Source of the DNA: Amoebophrya sp. A120
Taxonomy: Eukaryota; Sar; Dinophyceae; Syndiniales; Amoebophryaceae
NCBI GenBank assembly: GCA_905178155.1
Contig: CAJINV010000005.1
Location: 5,793,754-5,857,753, forward strand
Reading direction: 5' to 3'
Length of the DNA: 64,000 bases
Part shown: piece by piece, positions 11,901 to 23,000 of the stretch
Layout: each line of letters starts with the position of its first letter
Position numbering within the stretch: position 1 is the first letter of the stretch
Translations under genes and position numbers: made by a program
Notes under the pieces: model-generated
Told to the model about the DNA's origin: nothing
The model's database searches: none
The model's input: only the letters and a program-made list of their open reading frames with translations

Positions 11901-13777
11901 CGTTTGGCATCATGTAATTGTTCCCGTAGTGTCATTTTGAGTCAGAAGTTTCTTGTCAGCCCAAAATATACCAATAATAGCCGCGTCCGCGGGGGTAGTG
12001 AGGTCATGGCGGTTTTTTTGTCTTCACGCCAAAAAATGGCACGAATTCTCTGCCCACCATGCCATCGTGAGTAATGTTATGCGCGACGGCACGGCGGTCG
12101 CTAAAAATGTCGGCCCAGAACAGGCCGCCACTTGGTTTCGAATCGAAAAACCTTCACCGCATGCTATGGCCACGCAAGGGCCCCCGCAAGGGTCGGCCCC
12201 TTGGGAGCCCCAAATCGGGCCCATAGCATGCGGATTGGCTTTTTCCTTTTGGCGGACTTTGTTTTTTTGTTTTCTTTTTGGCAAAATGCCGCATCTCCTG
12301 GCCTTCAGTCCGCCTCTGAAATGGCGGATTTTGGTGGCCTCTTTTGCGCGGCCCGAATGTGGGCCAAAATGAGGCCCATACTATGCGGATTCGCTGTTTT
12401 TTTCGGAGTGCTGCTTTTTGGGCGCCCCCTTTTGGGCGCCCCAAATCGCCAGAAACTAAGGCGGTGGGCGCCTCAGAAGGGCGCCCCTTTTGCCGGCTCC
12501 CCTGCGTCGTTTTATCAAGCGGAAATCGATAGTTTTCGACCGGGCTTGTTTGACGGCAAAGCCCCGGCTGCTTGATAATTGAAAATTTTTTATATCCAAA
12601 AACACTTCCGCCCGCTTGGTAACTGCCGGTCGTTTTGCGTGCTGCATGTCAAAAAAACCGCTAGGATAGAACGTTCGTGACCTCACTACATACCAAAGAG
12701 CAAGAGCTGCAATATTTCTCGTAGGAGTTGTGAAAAATGAAAATCCAAATATACCTGGTCGACCGTGCCACTGGCAGCATGCAGTGCCTGGCTCAGAATC
12801 TGCCCCCCGAAAATGTGCGCCCCGTTTGGCGGCGTTTTCAGGTTTTCCTTTCGCGCGCGGAAATAATAGGTTTGTCGCACGTTTTGTCCCTCGGCGGGGG
12901 ACAACTCGATGGAAGATCGCAGGAGTTGCTGCGTGCTCTCCGCGCTGTCGGGCTCCGGGTCCCGAAAACTCCCAATGGGTGCGAAGCCGTCGCGAGGCAG
13001 CCGGGATTTTTTGGGTTTTGCTGCTGCAGCATCTTTACTGCTAGTAGATGCGGAGGCTGTAGAGGGAGATGTAGAGTTGCTGCTAGTTGTTATTTTCTTC
13101 GAAGATGCGCTACTGCTCGTATCATCGCCATCTTCTTCTTGGGCTGCTGCATTCAGGCCGGGGGCGCAACCACCACTCGCCGCTGGTGGTGGTGCACCGG
13201 GTCCACCACCTGAATTTAGAGGAGCTGCTGGACAAGCTGCATTACTAGTTGAAGTAGTCCTTGAGGAAGTGTTGCAGGCGGCGCTTTGTGCACCAGGAAC
13301 TTCGATGGTGCCACTACAACTTCCGACGGCCCCTGTAGTCTTCCCATTGAAGGTGGCTGAGCTAGAACTTCTTTGCTGTAATAGTGAAGCAGAAGGTGGA
13401 GGCGCTGCTGCACCAGTGCAAGCACTGCAAGCACTACTCCGTCCTACTGCTCCAGGGGCTGCTCCCTGGCCCGGCGTTCCTCCGCTGCAAGAACTGTCGG
13501 GCGCGGCGTTATCGGGGCTATTTCTCCTGTCACTGGAGGTTCTTTTGGAACGATAGGCGGAGGGCGTCATATCCAGGGCGGTCTGGCTGTCCCGCGGGTA
13601 ATCGGCCAAATCGGTTTCCAAGTCGCGACCGGAAGAGGCGGTGGGCGGGAGATGCTGAGGCGGTGCACTTTTGTTGATTTTTTTCACGCTCGTCGTGCTC
13701 CTGCTTGAGTCCTTGCATGTGGGAGGCCGGTTCCCACCTCCGCTTCCGGTGCTGAAAGACGCCATATTTTCAAGCAA
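8912..13777 (-). CDS. Acyl-CoA thioesterase, TesB/ACOT8 family, probably peroxisomal
   Basis: Hydrolyses acyl-CoA to free fatty acid and CoA (family knowledge). Seven exons: 13777-12755, 11827-11695, 11380-10701, 10552-10491, 10181-9963, 9831-9607, 9315-8912. They give 2,721 nt, 906 aa. One canonical GT-AG intron (12754-11828) and five introner-like elements separate them. Family blocks run in order: HIFGGQILSQALHAA near 321, HSLHAYFL near 345, IRDGRSFSTRCV near 370, GRVIFSCIVSSQ near 386, DIRPVTIL, VWFVKTKYG, SLDHALWFHEPSF, ADEWLLFDC, GNARAMVRGQVY, LAQELLLRF. The Asp-Ser/Thr-Gln triad of the family appears kept (D in HMTDTNLA, S in VSLDHALW, Q in LAQELL). It ends SRL, a peroxisomal PTS1 signal like the SKL of ACOT8. 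The usual length is about 290-320 aa; the excess is a 310-residue Ser/Ala/Pro leader and a 200-residue insert in exon 3. Confidence 0.9.
9316..9606. mobile_element. Introner-like element, A-run family K
   Basis: 291 bp, ends TATCCTGTAGTAGAAAAACTG-like and the inverse of TATCCTGCAGAAAAATGG; exact TSD GCAGC. Collapse joins LLFDCSCY to SIGNARAMVRG, which matches the thioesterase family alignment. Confidence 0.85.
9832..9962. mobile_element. Introner-like element, family A
   Basis: 131 bp with TGCAAAAG-type ends (here GTGTAAAAGCATCGCATTCG at one side) and the CATTACAAATT core. TSD ACTCT/ATTCT is imperfect. Collapse joins HRRTRR to VKNMVSLDHALWFH. Confidence 0.8.
10182..10490. mobile_element. Introner-like element, family H
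   Basis: 309 bp. Inverted ends TATGAAAGCCTCAGGTTGG and TATGACACTCTCAGAATGG, both followed by AAATC-TCAAAGTG. TSD CGAAC/CAAAC. Collapse joins RLVWF to VKTKYG in the thioesterase. Confidence 0.85.
10553..10700. mobile_element. Introner-like element, family A
   Basis: 148 bp, exact TSD GGATC, ends TATCCTGTGCAAAAGTATCG and TATGAACTGCAAAAGTATCG. Collapse joins DIRPVTIL to SDDWPGG. Confidence 0.9.
11381..11694. mobile_element. Introner-like element, family D
   Basis: 314 bp, exact TSD CCTTC. Inverted ends contain AAAAATCCCCCCACCCCATA. Collapse gives RCVDALQKGRVIFSC, an exact family match. A GT-AG alternative (GTATTG to AATAG) would add one Lys and also keeps the frame. Confidence 0.9.
11828..12754 (-). 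other. Canonical GT-AG intron of the thioesterase gene
   Basis: 927 bp. Donor CAG|GTATAT after GTVDQ; acceptor CCTCAG before RKTAHSLHAYFL. This conventional intron contrasts with the element introns in the same gene and contains the inverted-repeat element 11995-12689. Confidence 0.85.
11995..12689. mobile_element. GC-rich inverted-repeat element inside a conventional intron
   Basis: 695 bp. It starts GTAGTGAGGTCATGGCGG and ends with the inverse of GTAGTGAGGTCACGAACG; both ends then carry GCGGTTTTTTTG. Internally GC-rich, with a second palindrome (CGCATGCTATGG near 12157 against CCATAGCATGCGG near 12220). The ends differ from the TAT...ATA elements, no clear TSD is visible, and no transposase reading frame is present. 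I read it as a separate non-autonomous DNA element. Confidence 0.65.
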
Positions 13778-15055
13778 AAGGTGTACTTGGTCTAATATCG
13801 TGCTCAGAGAGCAGAAGAATTTTTCATGTTGCGTACAAGTAACACATCTTCTTGTTTTTCAGATTCGTTTACTGATACTTCATCTGTGTGGTAGCACCGA
13901 AGAAAAACTTCCGTAGCATCAGGAGGGCCCTGCTGTTGTTGTAAACGGATCATAGGTTCATTTTTGAGAGGACACACTTTCGCAGCACACTGCTGGTCGT
14001 TCCGACAGCACCAAAATGCTGTTCACATTGCTCCACCACGTGCGAAAAAAGACTTGCTCATGGACGTGATCCGTCCTACCCCCTCTTTTCCTCACCACGA
14101 TAGGTCCGTAAAAAAAACGCACAATGTTGATCTTGATTGTAGCAGGACAGCCACAACAAAAACTCGTGTACGAAAAACTTCCCGCCTGACAATTACTCTA
14201 GCTTTTTAATATTAGCCACGTTAGATACGCTCTTCTTGCTCTTGGGTTCAGGGCCGTCCGTCGACGACGAAAAAAAGACGTAGCTGTAAGTAGAGGGCTT
14301 TGCACAACTATTACAAAGCCCGATCTTTTTCACAGACAGCCGTGACGCGACGAGTGAACAAGACCACGAGTGTCCAATACAGAGCACTTATAGGAAAAAA
14401 AGTCTGAGTTTGTTTTTTTACGTCAGTCTTCACAACCAGACTGAAAAAAGCAAAACGAAAATCGTGAAGGGAATCTTTGGACGTCGAGTATATTTGTTTC
14501 ATAACACGACTGGGTGGACGTCGACGACCTTGTTACTTACCGCTTTTTCAGATGGTCAGAAGACCGCACGAGGTCGGTCACCACCTTATGAGGTGATGGT
14601 GCTCCTTCTCGTTACCTACATATCGCAGGAGCACGGAACAACTTTTTTTCCCGCTGCCTTGCTGGAAGCGCAAGCACTGCCAGACGCTCGTGTTTGGTTG
14701 ATCATGGTTTTTATTTGCAGCGGACCACGCTATGCATAAAAGTCGTGCTATTTATGGAAGAGGCTCTTCACTGTTTTTGTTGATGTAAAAAGATCTGTGA
14801 CATGCTTATGCTATGTGAAAAAAATTTGTACTTAATATGACTATAATCTATCATTCAGTGTTGAAAAAAAAATAGTGTGTCAGTTTTTACCTCTGAGGAT
14901 AAAAAGTAATATAATGCAAAAAACTATAGGGCCTTGATTAACTCTTCACTTGCTTATTTCAATGACATTCTAGGCTAGTAGCTTCGAGCTATACTATAAT
15001 CAGCTATACATACTTCAATATGAATTGGCTCCAAGGTACATCATAGCCAAGGCCT
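13778..15055. other. Gene-free stretch upstream of the thioesterase gene
   Basis: About 1.3 kb of A/T-rich sequence with A- and T-runs. No convincing coding frame, RNA gene or inverted-repeat element. It holds the presumed promoter of the thioesterase gene, but no motif stands out. Confidence 0.4.
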
Positions 15056-16465
15056 AAGAGCCTTTGTCAAGGGCGCGGCCCATGCGAGATCCCCAGAAAC
15101 AATCAACTTGCCCCGCATCGTCAAGGCCCTCGCAAAAGAAACCAAGGCCGGCACACACGGTGATGGGCCCGCTATCAAAAACCGGCAGCCTTCGCAGACG
15201 AAATCGCATGCCGCCAGGCAGGACGCGGTCGAAGGGGGCGGGCAGGCTACTGCCGGCGCGCCGCGCCAAAAAGCTGAAGCAGCGGCGCCACTTTTCTAAA
15301 AGTCCCGGCCCGGGGCCTCCGAGAATTCTTGGGATTCTGCGAAGAAAAGTCCTCCCGCGAGACCCCTAAAGCGGGTTTTTTCCGGAACCCTCGTAGCATC
15401 GGGGGAAGCTTCCAAGAGTGGTGTTTTTGGCTACCCCTCCCGGAGGGTCCTCAGAAAGGCTCCCGCAAGGGAAGAGATTTTCCGTCTTAGAAGCTCGGGA
15501 TCCATATTTCCATAGGGGAGCGGGCTTTCCCCGCCTGCTTTCGGGCGATGCTGCCAGGGGGCCAAAGACCTGCCCGCGGTAGAGGAAGGCAGCGACAGGC
15601 GCAGGCCGCCGGCGCCTGACCCTAATTTGCCATGTCCAATGCGCCCGCCCCCTTCAGTTTGTTTTGGGTATATCATGGCGCAAAGCGATACAGCCTTGAA
15701 AACCTTTCACAGCAAGCACAATGCCGCCAAGTTTCACCGATGGGGCCGCTTGCCCAAAGGCTTCGCGAAATAGTGCCGTGCCGCATGTGGTTGCGCTATT
15801 GAAGCCTAGCCCGCTTGGTTAAGTGCCCACTGCCGATGCAAAAACAGGAGAGCGCTGCGCAGAAGCGAAAAACCTGGCAGGGGTGGCTGGGGCAGAACTT
15901 GGGGGGAAGGCGGGGGTGGTGCTTTTTGCAGCAGCGAGGAGGTGGCGGGGTGAAAAAAGCAGTCCGGGGACTGTGTCTGCCACGCATTTTCTGTCAAGAA
16001 GGCTTCGTGGAACATGTCGGACGAAAGGCGGAGCAACGTCGTGAATGTGGCCCATGGCCAGACCCCCAATGTCTTCTGCCTCGTCGACGAGCTCGGGGTC
16101 TCCACCTACAACAGCCCCGTCGCACATTGGGAGGGCAAGAAGCTGTTGGACGCCCCTCGGCTTCTCTTGGGGGGCGCAATTACCTCCGAGACGAAGAGGC
16201 GTTTGCCAGAGATTCAAAAATTACCCGGGTCCGTGACCACTCCGGAAGCTGCCAGCCCCGGTAGTGGCCTGCCTCCTTAAGTTGCTAAATTACGCTGCGC
16301 ACGACCCACTGCCCCATAGGCGCATGACAGATTTCACATAATCAAAGACAACAGGGTGTGGGATACGCGCGGAGACCCTGAAATTTTTTGGACTACTTGG
16401 AAAATCCGTAGTTAGAATGGCCATATCAATATGAATACGGCTACAAGGTACATCATAGCCAAGAG
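15016..16465. repeat. GC-rich segment between two 40-bp direct repeats
   Basis: A direct repeat with core CAAGGTACATCATAGCCAAG lies at about 15016-15053 and 16426-16465, each preceded by TCAATATGAAT. Between them, 15060-16300 is sharply more GC-rich than either side. It holds short plus-strand open frames (15064-15369 and 16014-16280), the second with an even, protein-like composition. This looks like an insertion with long flanking repeats, but I cannot name it. Confidence 0.55.
16014..16280 (+). CDS. Possible 88-aa open frame in the GC-rich segment
   Basis: Starts MSDERRSNVVNVAHGQ and has mixed, non-repetitive composition (VFCLVDELGVSTYN, LLLGGAITSETKRRL), unlike the Ser/Thr-rich host proteins. 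No family recognised. It is the only plus-strand frame in the window that I think might be coding. It could be a remnant of a gene carried by the insertion, or chance in GC-rich DNA. Confidence 0.25.
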   Translation: MSDERRSNVVNVAHGQTPNVFCLVDELGVSTYNSPVAHWEGKKLLDAPRLLLGGAITSETKRRLPEIQKLPGSVTTPEAASPGSGLPP

Positions 16466-16684
16466 CAATCTGTTCGCTCTCAAATGACATCTGGATCTCC
16501 TCGCTTTCATCTCGTCTCAATAAATAGCAAATGCAATTAAATAAATGCGGAAATTTAATGACAGGAAACTTCTCGTTTCTGACGCTATATCTTCTCACTT
16601 TATTCTCGGGTAAACAAAATAAATTGGCTCTTCATTCATATCGTGGTCGTGCTAGTAGTATCATTTTCATTCCATATTTTTAGA

Positions 16685-18637
16685 TCAAGCTGTGTTGTTT
16701 GTGTTGTCACTGCTGGCAGCCAACGAAATTTCGAGACAAACCGGATCGCCTTCGCGGTACGGAGTTTGTTGTTCTCTAGAGCGCAGTATCAAATGCAAAA
16801 GCGTCTGGGTCTGGAAGAATGCATGTTTGTCATGCTTGTCTGGCATGAATCTTTGAAATCTGTCATGCACGTTACCCAAGAGCTCCATTTTTCTGTGATG
16901 CAGAAACGCAGTTTGTCATGCAGAATAGGCAACACCTAGAAGCTCAGAAACTTGTCATGCTAAGCCAGCACTTGTGGCCTCATCATGAGACGCCACCCAG
17001 CATCACAAGTTTCCAGACCCAGACATTTTTACATTTGATACGCAGGACAGACTTCGTTCTTGTGCAGCCGGACGAGAACCTCTGCTTTTTCTGGTTCTCT
17101 GTGTCCCCGAAGAACCAAACGCTGCCGCTCAATGCGACCTCCACGAATCTTTGGATATCCACTGCAAAAGAATCGTACTCGTAGTAATTGCAAACATGCA
17201 TTACAAATCTTATTCTCTTAAGGTAGATCAGCATTACAAATTTGATCTCTCACGCTGAGGAAAAAATTTGTAATGCATTTATACGAGTGCGATACTTTTG
17301 CAGTTCATATTGCAGGCCCGCTCGCAACGGGTTCAGCAGGACGCCGTTATTTGTCACGTGACTGATTTCCTGTGCAAAAGTATCGTACTCGTACTAATTG
17401 CGTTTATGCATTACAAGTCGTGTTTGTTAAGGCAAATCCGCATTACAAATTTAAAGTTGTAATGCTAAGTCCATTTGTAATGCAATTTATACTAGTACGA
17501 TTATACCTTTGCAGTTCATAACTGCTCGTTGAAAACAATAGCGAGGCTTTGCTGTATTGTCTCGCCGTGGAAAGAATGACTTTGTCACGGAGGCTACTCG
17601 TCGAAGTTGTAACAATAGAAGAAGATGAACTGCTGTTCACCGAGGAGAGCACACGATCTCCCACCTCCAATTCGATCAGCTTATACCGCCACTGATAAAT
17701 GGTTTCATCCAGAATCTTGTCGTAGCAAGAGGTGTTTGACGTGTTGCTACTCGATAAAGTCGCTGCTGTCTTGGTCTTGCTCCCGGTCGCAGCTGCTCCC
17801 GTCGTCGTTTCTGGTTTAGAAGCAGTTGTCTCGTCGCTGGCCTGTATTTCGTTTGTAGTGGTGCTTCGCTCGTGTTCTTGTTCTGCTTCCCAGGCGGCTC
17901 CGCGTTGACTGTCCACAGATGCAGCAGCATTAGGATCATATCGTGGTCGGGCCGAAATGGTATGAGTTTGGAAAACCTGTGATTGTTTTTTTTTTTTTTC
18001 GCTTCTGGAGTTGTAGAGTACTATCTATGGAGTGCAGCATTCATTCAAAGGAGGCACAAGAAGAATGAACTCTTCACAGGAGCATGCAAGTAGTAATTGA
18101 TTCATGATGACACCGAGACTCTAGTTGTATATCGATTTTGGCGTAGTGTATGGATTTTATTTTTGATGCGTACTTCATCTTAAATAATAGAAGGTTTACC
18201 TCGGCCTCCAGCCTGTGTGTCGAACTTGCCCAGATCGGAAATCCGTGACGATCCCGACTCTCTTCACACTTGTACACCCCAGAAAGTCGGGCTATCGGCG
18301 TCTTCAACTCGATGGACGCAGCCTGGGGGTAGTTCGTCTTCATGACGCGAGACTCCCGGCCCAGCCGGTTGTTCATGTTCGCGACGACTGGCACAAAGTG
18401 GTGTCCTCGGGGCCTTACATCTCCTCGGGGCGCCTGGCAGCTGAGGCAGCTCGGATCATTTTTTTCTTTCTCGCAGATCGATAGCAAAAAGCTTGGCTTC
18501 GCAAGCGGGTCGACGTTGTCACTCCGGTCTACTTCTTTCAAAATCCGCTCCAGTAAAGTTTTGTGGGGAGAATTAGTAATTTTGCTGTTGTTTTCTGCGG
18601 GAGCACCGGAACGACGTCGAGACCTTGAGTTTGACAA
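16685..18637 (-). CDS. Hypothetical 383-aa protein, one canonical intron and three introner-like elements
   Basis: Exons 18637-18200, 17976-17521, 17365-17310, 17155-17041, 16786-16685 total 1,152 nt, exactly 384 codons. The first junction is a conventional GT-AG intron (GAG|GTAAAC to CACAG) joining THRLEAE to VFQTHTISARPRYDP. The other three are elements. Residues 105-145 contain ARLSGVYKCEESRDRHGFPIWASS; a G-Y ... GxPxW arrangement like this is common in unnamed alveolate proteins, from memory only. A Ser/Thr linker follows, then YQWRYKLIELEVGDRVLSSV and a C-terminal part with RFVEVALSGSVWFFGD. No signal peptide or membrane segment. Function unknown. Confidence 0.7.
16787..17040. mobile_element. 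Introner-like element, family B
   Basis: 254 bp, exact TSD CGCAG, ends built on GTCTGGGTCTGGAAG. Nearly identical, in the opposite orientation, to the element at 58896-59147. Collapse gives SVLRSREQQTPYREG. Confidence 0.9.
17156..17309. mobile_element. Introner-like element, family A
   Basis: 154 bp; TSD TTGGA/TTGCA. Ends TATCCACTGCAAAAGAATCG and TATGAACTGCAAAAGTATCG. Collapse joins RAGLQ to RFVEVAL. Confidence 0.85.
17366..17520. mobile_element. Introner-like element, family A
   Basis: 155 bp; TSD ACTGA/ACTGC. Only 56 bp separate it from the next family A element. Collapse joins LLFST to ISHVTNNG. Confidence 0.85.
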
Positions 18638-18866
18638 AGGTTTACTGTTGTTCGGGACGTATCGTGACTAAGAAGAACGAGGCTCACACGAGCGGCCCAG
18701 AGTCATGATGGGCAATTTATTGGCTACACAAGTCCACAAGATTTGGTTGTTTTTGAGCCTGACAATTTGGGATCGTAGTGCAATGTATGGTGATGCTCAG
18801 CAGGTGGTAGCGCAGCCGCATAAAAATCACACATCGACCATCCTGAGCTGAAGCTGCCAGACAGCA
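18638..18866. other. Short intergenic spacer
   Basis: 229 bp between two co-directional genes. No feature seen apart from the presumed promoter of the gene starting at 18637. Confidence 0.4.
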
Positions 18867-20021
18867 TTAGAAAAGGAAAACGCCCCTGGCCCTGATGTGG
18901 CTATGCATTAGAAACAAACAGTGTGGGTTGCTGGGTATGCAAATTTGCATAACAAACCTGGACGGAGGTCGCGGGGACGTCGCTTGTATTACACCTGATA
19001 GGACGACCTTATTCCTTACGACGGGCGACTTCTTGGTGTTCGAGGGTAACATCTGCTGCTGGTGCTGGTCCGAACTTCCATGATTCGGCCTCCCCTCGCC
19101 CGCCTTTTGGCTACTTTTACTACGATCTCCAAGCAGCTCGTCGTGTTCTTGCGCTTGTAGTTCCTTGATGGGCGGGGCCTTTTGCAACGGGTCCTGCTGG
19201 GCTGCAACGTCGTTCATCATGTTGTTGGCCTTCGCTAGAGTTTCCTGATACTGTGCTTTTGCTTTGAGGATTTCCTCTTTCATGACTATCCGCATTCTCT
19301 TGTCGTGCGCCGACTCGAGTCGCGGCCCAGGCCCCGGCTGGTGACGAATGAAGCGCTCGCCCCCTTCGCCGGACCAAACCACGACCGAAGCCCCCGGCTT
19401 GGAAATGATTTGGTTTTCTACCTGGCCTGCAGTGCCCAGCGCGACACCAGCCGCCGCTTTCGGTCGTTTGCTAGAGCGAGAAGTATTCCTGCCTGAATGA
19501 TCTGCATGGGGCACTACACCAGCCGGTGATTGTTCTGTTGTAAGTGATTCTTTCACGACGAATGTCACTTTCTTTTTGGCCGCGACCTCCATCGGAGTGG
19601 TCTCCTCGTCAGGGTGGTTTGTGTAGCTATCATCTTCTTGTTGCTCGTCCTCATCTTCATCCGCCTCCAGAAGAAGCTTGTCTATGTCGTCTTGCTCGCA
19701 GCTGTCGAGCGACATCATTCGCGCTTGTTTTTCGCCTTCTTCTTTTATTTTTCCATTTACGGCGACAACCCCTGTAGTTGTTGTTGTTCTTGTTGTGTCA
19801 TTCAGCAACACGGGATATTCTTTGTCTTTCTTTCCCGAAGAAGATGGCAGCTCTTGTAGTTCTACTTGTCGTGGCGGTCCTCGCGGTTCTATTGTTCCTG
19901 CAATAATATCAAGCCGCGGAATGGTCCCCGGCGCAGGGTCCCCCGCGTCAGGACCAGCACCCTGTGCGCACAGTAGCACTGCGATCCACAGAAAAGAAAT
20001 CCCGTACACGTAGACGTACAT
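18867..20021 (-). CDS. Secreted low-complexity protein, 384 aa
   Basis: Single open frame. The N-terminus YGISFLWIAVLLCAQGAG is a good signal peptide with a likely cleavage near Gly/Ala 23. It is followed by a Pro/Gly-rich and then acidic region (LLLEADEDEDEQQEDD near 125) and a charged helical stretch near 255-300 (MKEEILKAKAQYQETL). No Cys-rich or catalytic motif. The last 35 residues (VMQICIPSNPHCLF) are less like the rest and overlap a TATGCAAATTTGCATA palindrome near 18940, so an element may truncate the true C-terminus. Secreted location is inferred. Confidence 0.6.
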   Translation of the reverse strand: MYVYVYGISFLWIAVLLCAQGAGPDAGDPAPGTIPRLDIIAGTIEPRGPPRQVELQELPSSSGKKDKEYPVLLNDTTRTTTTTGVVAVNGKIKEEGEKQARMMSLDSCEQDDIDKLLLEADEDEDEQQEDDSYTNHPDEETTPMEVAAKKKVTFVVKESLTTEQSPAGVVPHADHSGRNTSRSSKRPKAAAGVALGTAGQVENQIISKPGASVVVWSGEGGERFIRHQPGPGPRLESAHDKRMRIVMKEEILKAKAQYQETLAKANNMMNDVAAQQDPLQKAPPIKELQAQEHDELLGDRSKSSQKAGEGRPNHGSSDQHQQQMLPSNTKKSPVVRNKVVLSGVIQATSPRPPSRFVMQICIPSNPHCLFLMHSHIRARGVFLF

Positions 20022-20086
20022 AACGTACCAAATACTTGATCACTCCTATTCACACGTCAGCATGACAAATTCATATAGCATTCTCT

Positions 20087-23000
20087 TCACTTAGGTCGTT
20101 GGCAAAATCGGTGATGCATACATTTCCTGTGAATGATGTGATGTAGATGTTGATGTACGGGTGCTGGAAGTGCAACTTTGTATTGCATAACTGCTTCCAG
20201 CTCAGCCCGTACTTCTCGCACTTCGTCAGACCGCGTCCGCACCTTCGACAGCTCGTTTTCTGCAGGTTCCTATGCATTGCAAGTCAAGTAGTAAGTATCG
20301 CTCCTATCGTACTTCTTGATGCACTTCTACGTACCTGAACAAGTTGCACGATGCATTTTCCCAAAGGTCGGAAAGAGAAAAGTGGAATTTGCCACGCAGG
20401 TGCAGACTTGGGTGAGAAACCAAATCTGCCATGCAAAAACCAAAAACGCAGAAATTTTACTTAAAGTTAAAAATTATATGCAGCTAGAGACTACCACTAC
20501 CACTACTTTTCTTGCAGACGATATTTCCTCCGGTATTTCTGTGGCCGCCCCCGCAGTGCTCCTCCTCCTCCTCCTCGTGCTGGTCGTGTAGTTTATTTTC
20601 TCTGTTGGCGGAAGATTTCTTTCCTTGGGCGGATCTTGCTTCTGAATTTCTTGCTTTTCATTTTCTCGCTCGTTGTGTTGCTCAGCACTTCTCTTACCCG
20701 GGCTGTGGTCAATATTTTGCGACGTCCTCACCAGATGATCTTCTTCTTCCTCCCAGCTACCTGTCTCTAGCAAGTCGTCGTGCAGCAGCTCCAAGTGGGA
20801 TGATGTGACGCTATTCGATGGAAGCGGTAGGTGGAGACTTTTTACTGCAGACAGCCCCGACGTCCTCTCGTGAAAATCTTCACGAAGTAGTAGATCCTTG
20901 AGGTTGGGAACACAAACAGGATCGGGGCGGTTGCTGTTTTCTACTATTGCTACTGGAACAGGAGGCGCAGTTCCTGCTACATCGATTTTGTTGTTGTCTA
21001 TTTCATCACCTCCTGCTGCGTCCCCGTAGTTTTTCAGTTGTGCCTCGACGATTTGCTTCAGTTTTTCGCGCGAAAACGGTGCCGGCATGGTCTTTTTTGG
21101 CATATCCACGACATGACGGGCTGCCGGGAAGAAGTTCTTGACTTGCTCCGCCCCTTCTCCTCTTCTATTTGCCGACTCCGTCGGAGATTCATCTTGATGA
21201 TCATCTTCCTGCGCTCGTGCTGGACCTGCTGCACCTCCAAAAGCCAAAACCTCCTCCACATGCTGCTTTCCCACGAAAATGCTCTTCTTGTATGATGTCG
21301 TCCCTCGCTCGATCTCCAAAGCCCGCAGCTGCAGCCGCCGTCGGTACGCGTCGATGTCTTCTGAGTGGTCTTCTTCTTGGTGTTATGCAATACAAATTTC
21401 GATTTAATACCGGCGTCTCCGCGTTCCCAATGCATCACAAAAGTTTGTATTTCCTAGAGCATGCCACTTGTATATCTATCAAGCTTTCTAGGATCTGCGG
21501 GGAAACTTTTTTTATGCAGAGACCGCAGCTTTTTGTTTTTCTTCGTCTACGTGTAGTATTGAAAACGAAAATTTACTGTTGCTGTGGATAAATGTTCGTG
21601 TTCGACGTGTTCCTTTTCAACATCGTGGCTCTTGTTTGAATGATCAGGATCACCAGCAGGAGCTTTTCTACTAGTCACGGAACCAGCAGAAACAACACCA
21701 GAAGAAGCTGCTGCATCTCCTCGAAGTTGCGTGGTTTTTGAGCCGTCCTCCAAAACCAAAACACCACTGGGACGTAAGTGAGAAACAGGAACTTTGTTCG
21801 ACGTTGTTGCGTTCGTGCCCGTGGTCCCCTCGTCCGGAAGATGAGTTTGCTCGTTCATCGCGTTCACGACCACGACCACAGCGGAAGTTGATGAAGTACC
21901 ATCTGTATGCATTGCAAAAATGTCTGGGTCTGGAAGAATGCAGACTTGTCATGCATATTTTCTATGATGATTGATGTCTCTAATGCATACTCTAGCAACA
22001 CAGATTTTTAGGGGGCTTCCTAATGCCTATTCCGCATGAGAAATGCCCTCTCCGCGTAACACAAACCGGAGTCCTGTTGCTGGTCATGCAATACAGATTT
22101 TTTTTGGAATCCAAAGACAGCATTACAAGTGTCAATCTTCCAGACCCAGACACTTTTGCAATCCATAATCTGGATCTAGAATTTCTACCCGTTCTTCGAC
22201 AAGTAGATTTGGTCGACCTTCATCTTCTCCTCCCAATAGAAGTTGCGGATCAACAACAGGTTCTTGCTCAACACCTTCATCTTGTTCACATGATTCCTCG
22301 TCAACATCAACCAGCCCGTGCTGCATCTCGATCATATTCTCCACCTCGTCGACTTCATCCGCGATGAGATCTTCGACTGCGGTCGCCTCAGTATCTTCGA
22401 AGATTTCTTCGCCGTGCTTGTGGACCGCCCGTGCAGATGATCCACCGCCAGTGCGTTTTGTTGTAGTTATACCAAGAACGTCGACAACCTGCGAGGTCGT
22501 GGTGGGCCCGGGTGAAGTGCTCGGATGATTTTTTTTGCCTGTAGTCATGGCCGTAGTTGAGGAAGTATTTTTGTTGCTGGGCGTCGTCGTACACGTACTA
22601 CAAATCAGATTGGCAGCATCAGCAGTTGTTGTAATCATCTTGATCTTCGCAGCAGGAGTTGTCTTCACCTTGTTAGTACCGTGTGAAAGAAGATGCCGTG
22701 GGCGACCTTGTGCCCCCGCCGCACCCGCTCCGGAATGTGTATTCTTATTTTCCACCGCGGCAGCTTCTGCTGTTTTTGTTTCTCCAACATTTCCTCCCCC
22801 GCTCATCAAATTGGTCGTGGTGGATGCACTTAGTCCGGTCAGGAAGTAAGATTTGGTCAAACCCGATTTGTCTAACTTCATCTCCTTCTCCAAGTCTTTT
22901 TTCAATTCCTCCCATTTTGCTTGCTCTTGTTTGAAAGACACCGTTTTCCAGTAGGTCAAAACTTGCAAAGCGATTTGCTGCTCACTTGATTCATCATCTA

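Noticed and set aside
12909-13556. Plus-strand 215-aa open frame
   Set aside because: Exactly antisense to the Ser/Ala/Pro-rich first exon of the thioesterase. GC-rich low-complexity exons produce open antisense frames throughout the window.
15815-16264. Overlapping open frames in all directions in the GC-rich segment
   Set aside because: Several frames on both strands are open because of GC bias. Only 16014-16280 has even composition, and that one is kept at low confidence.
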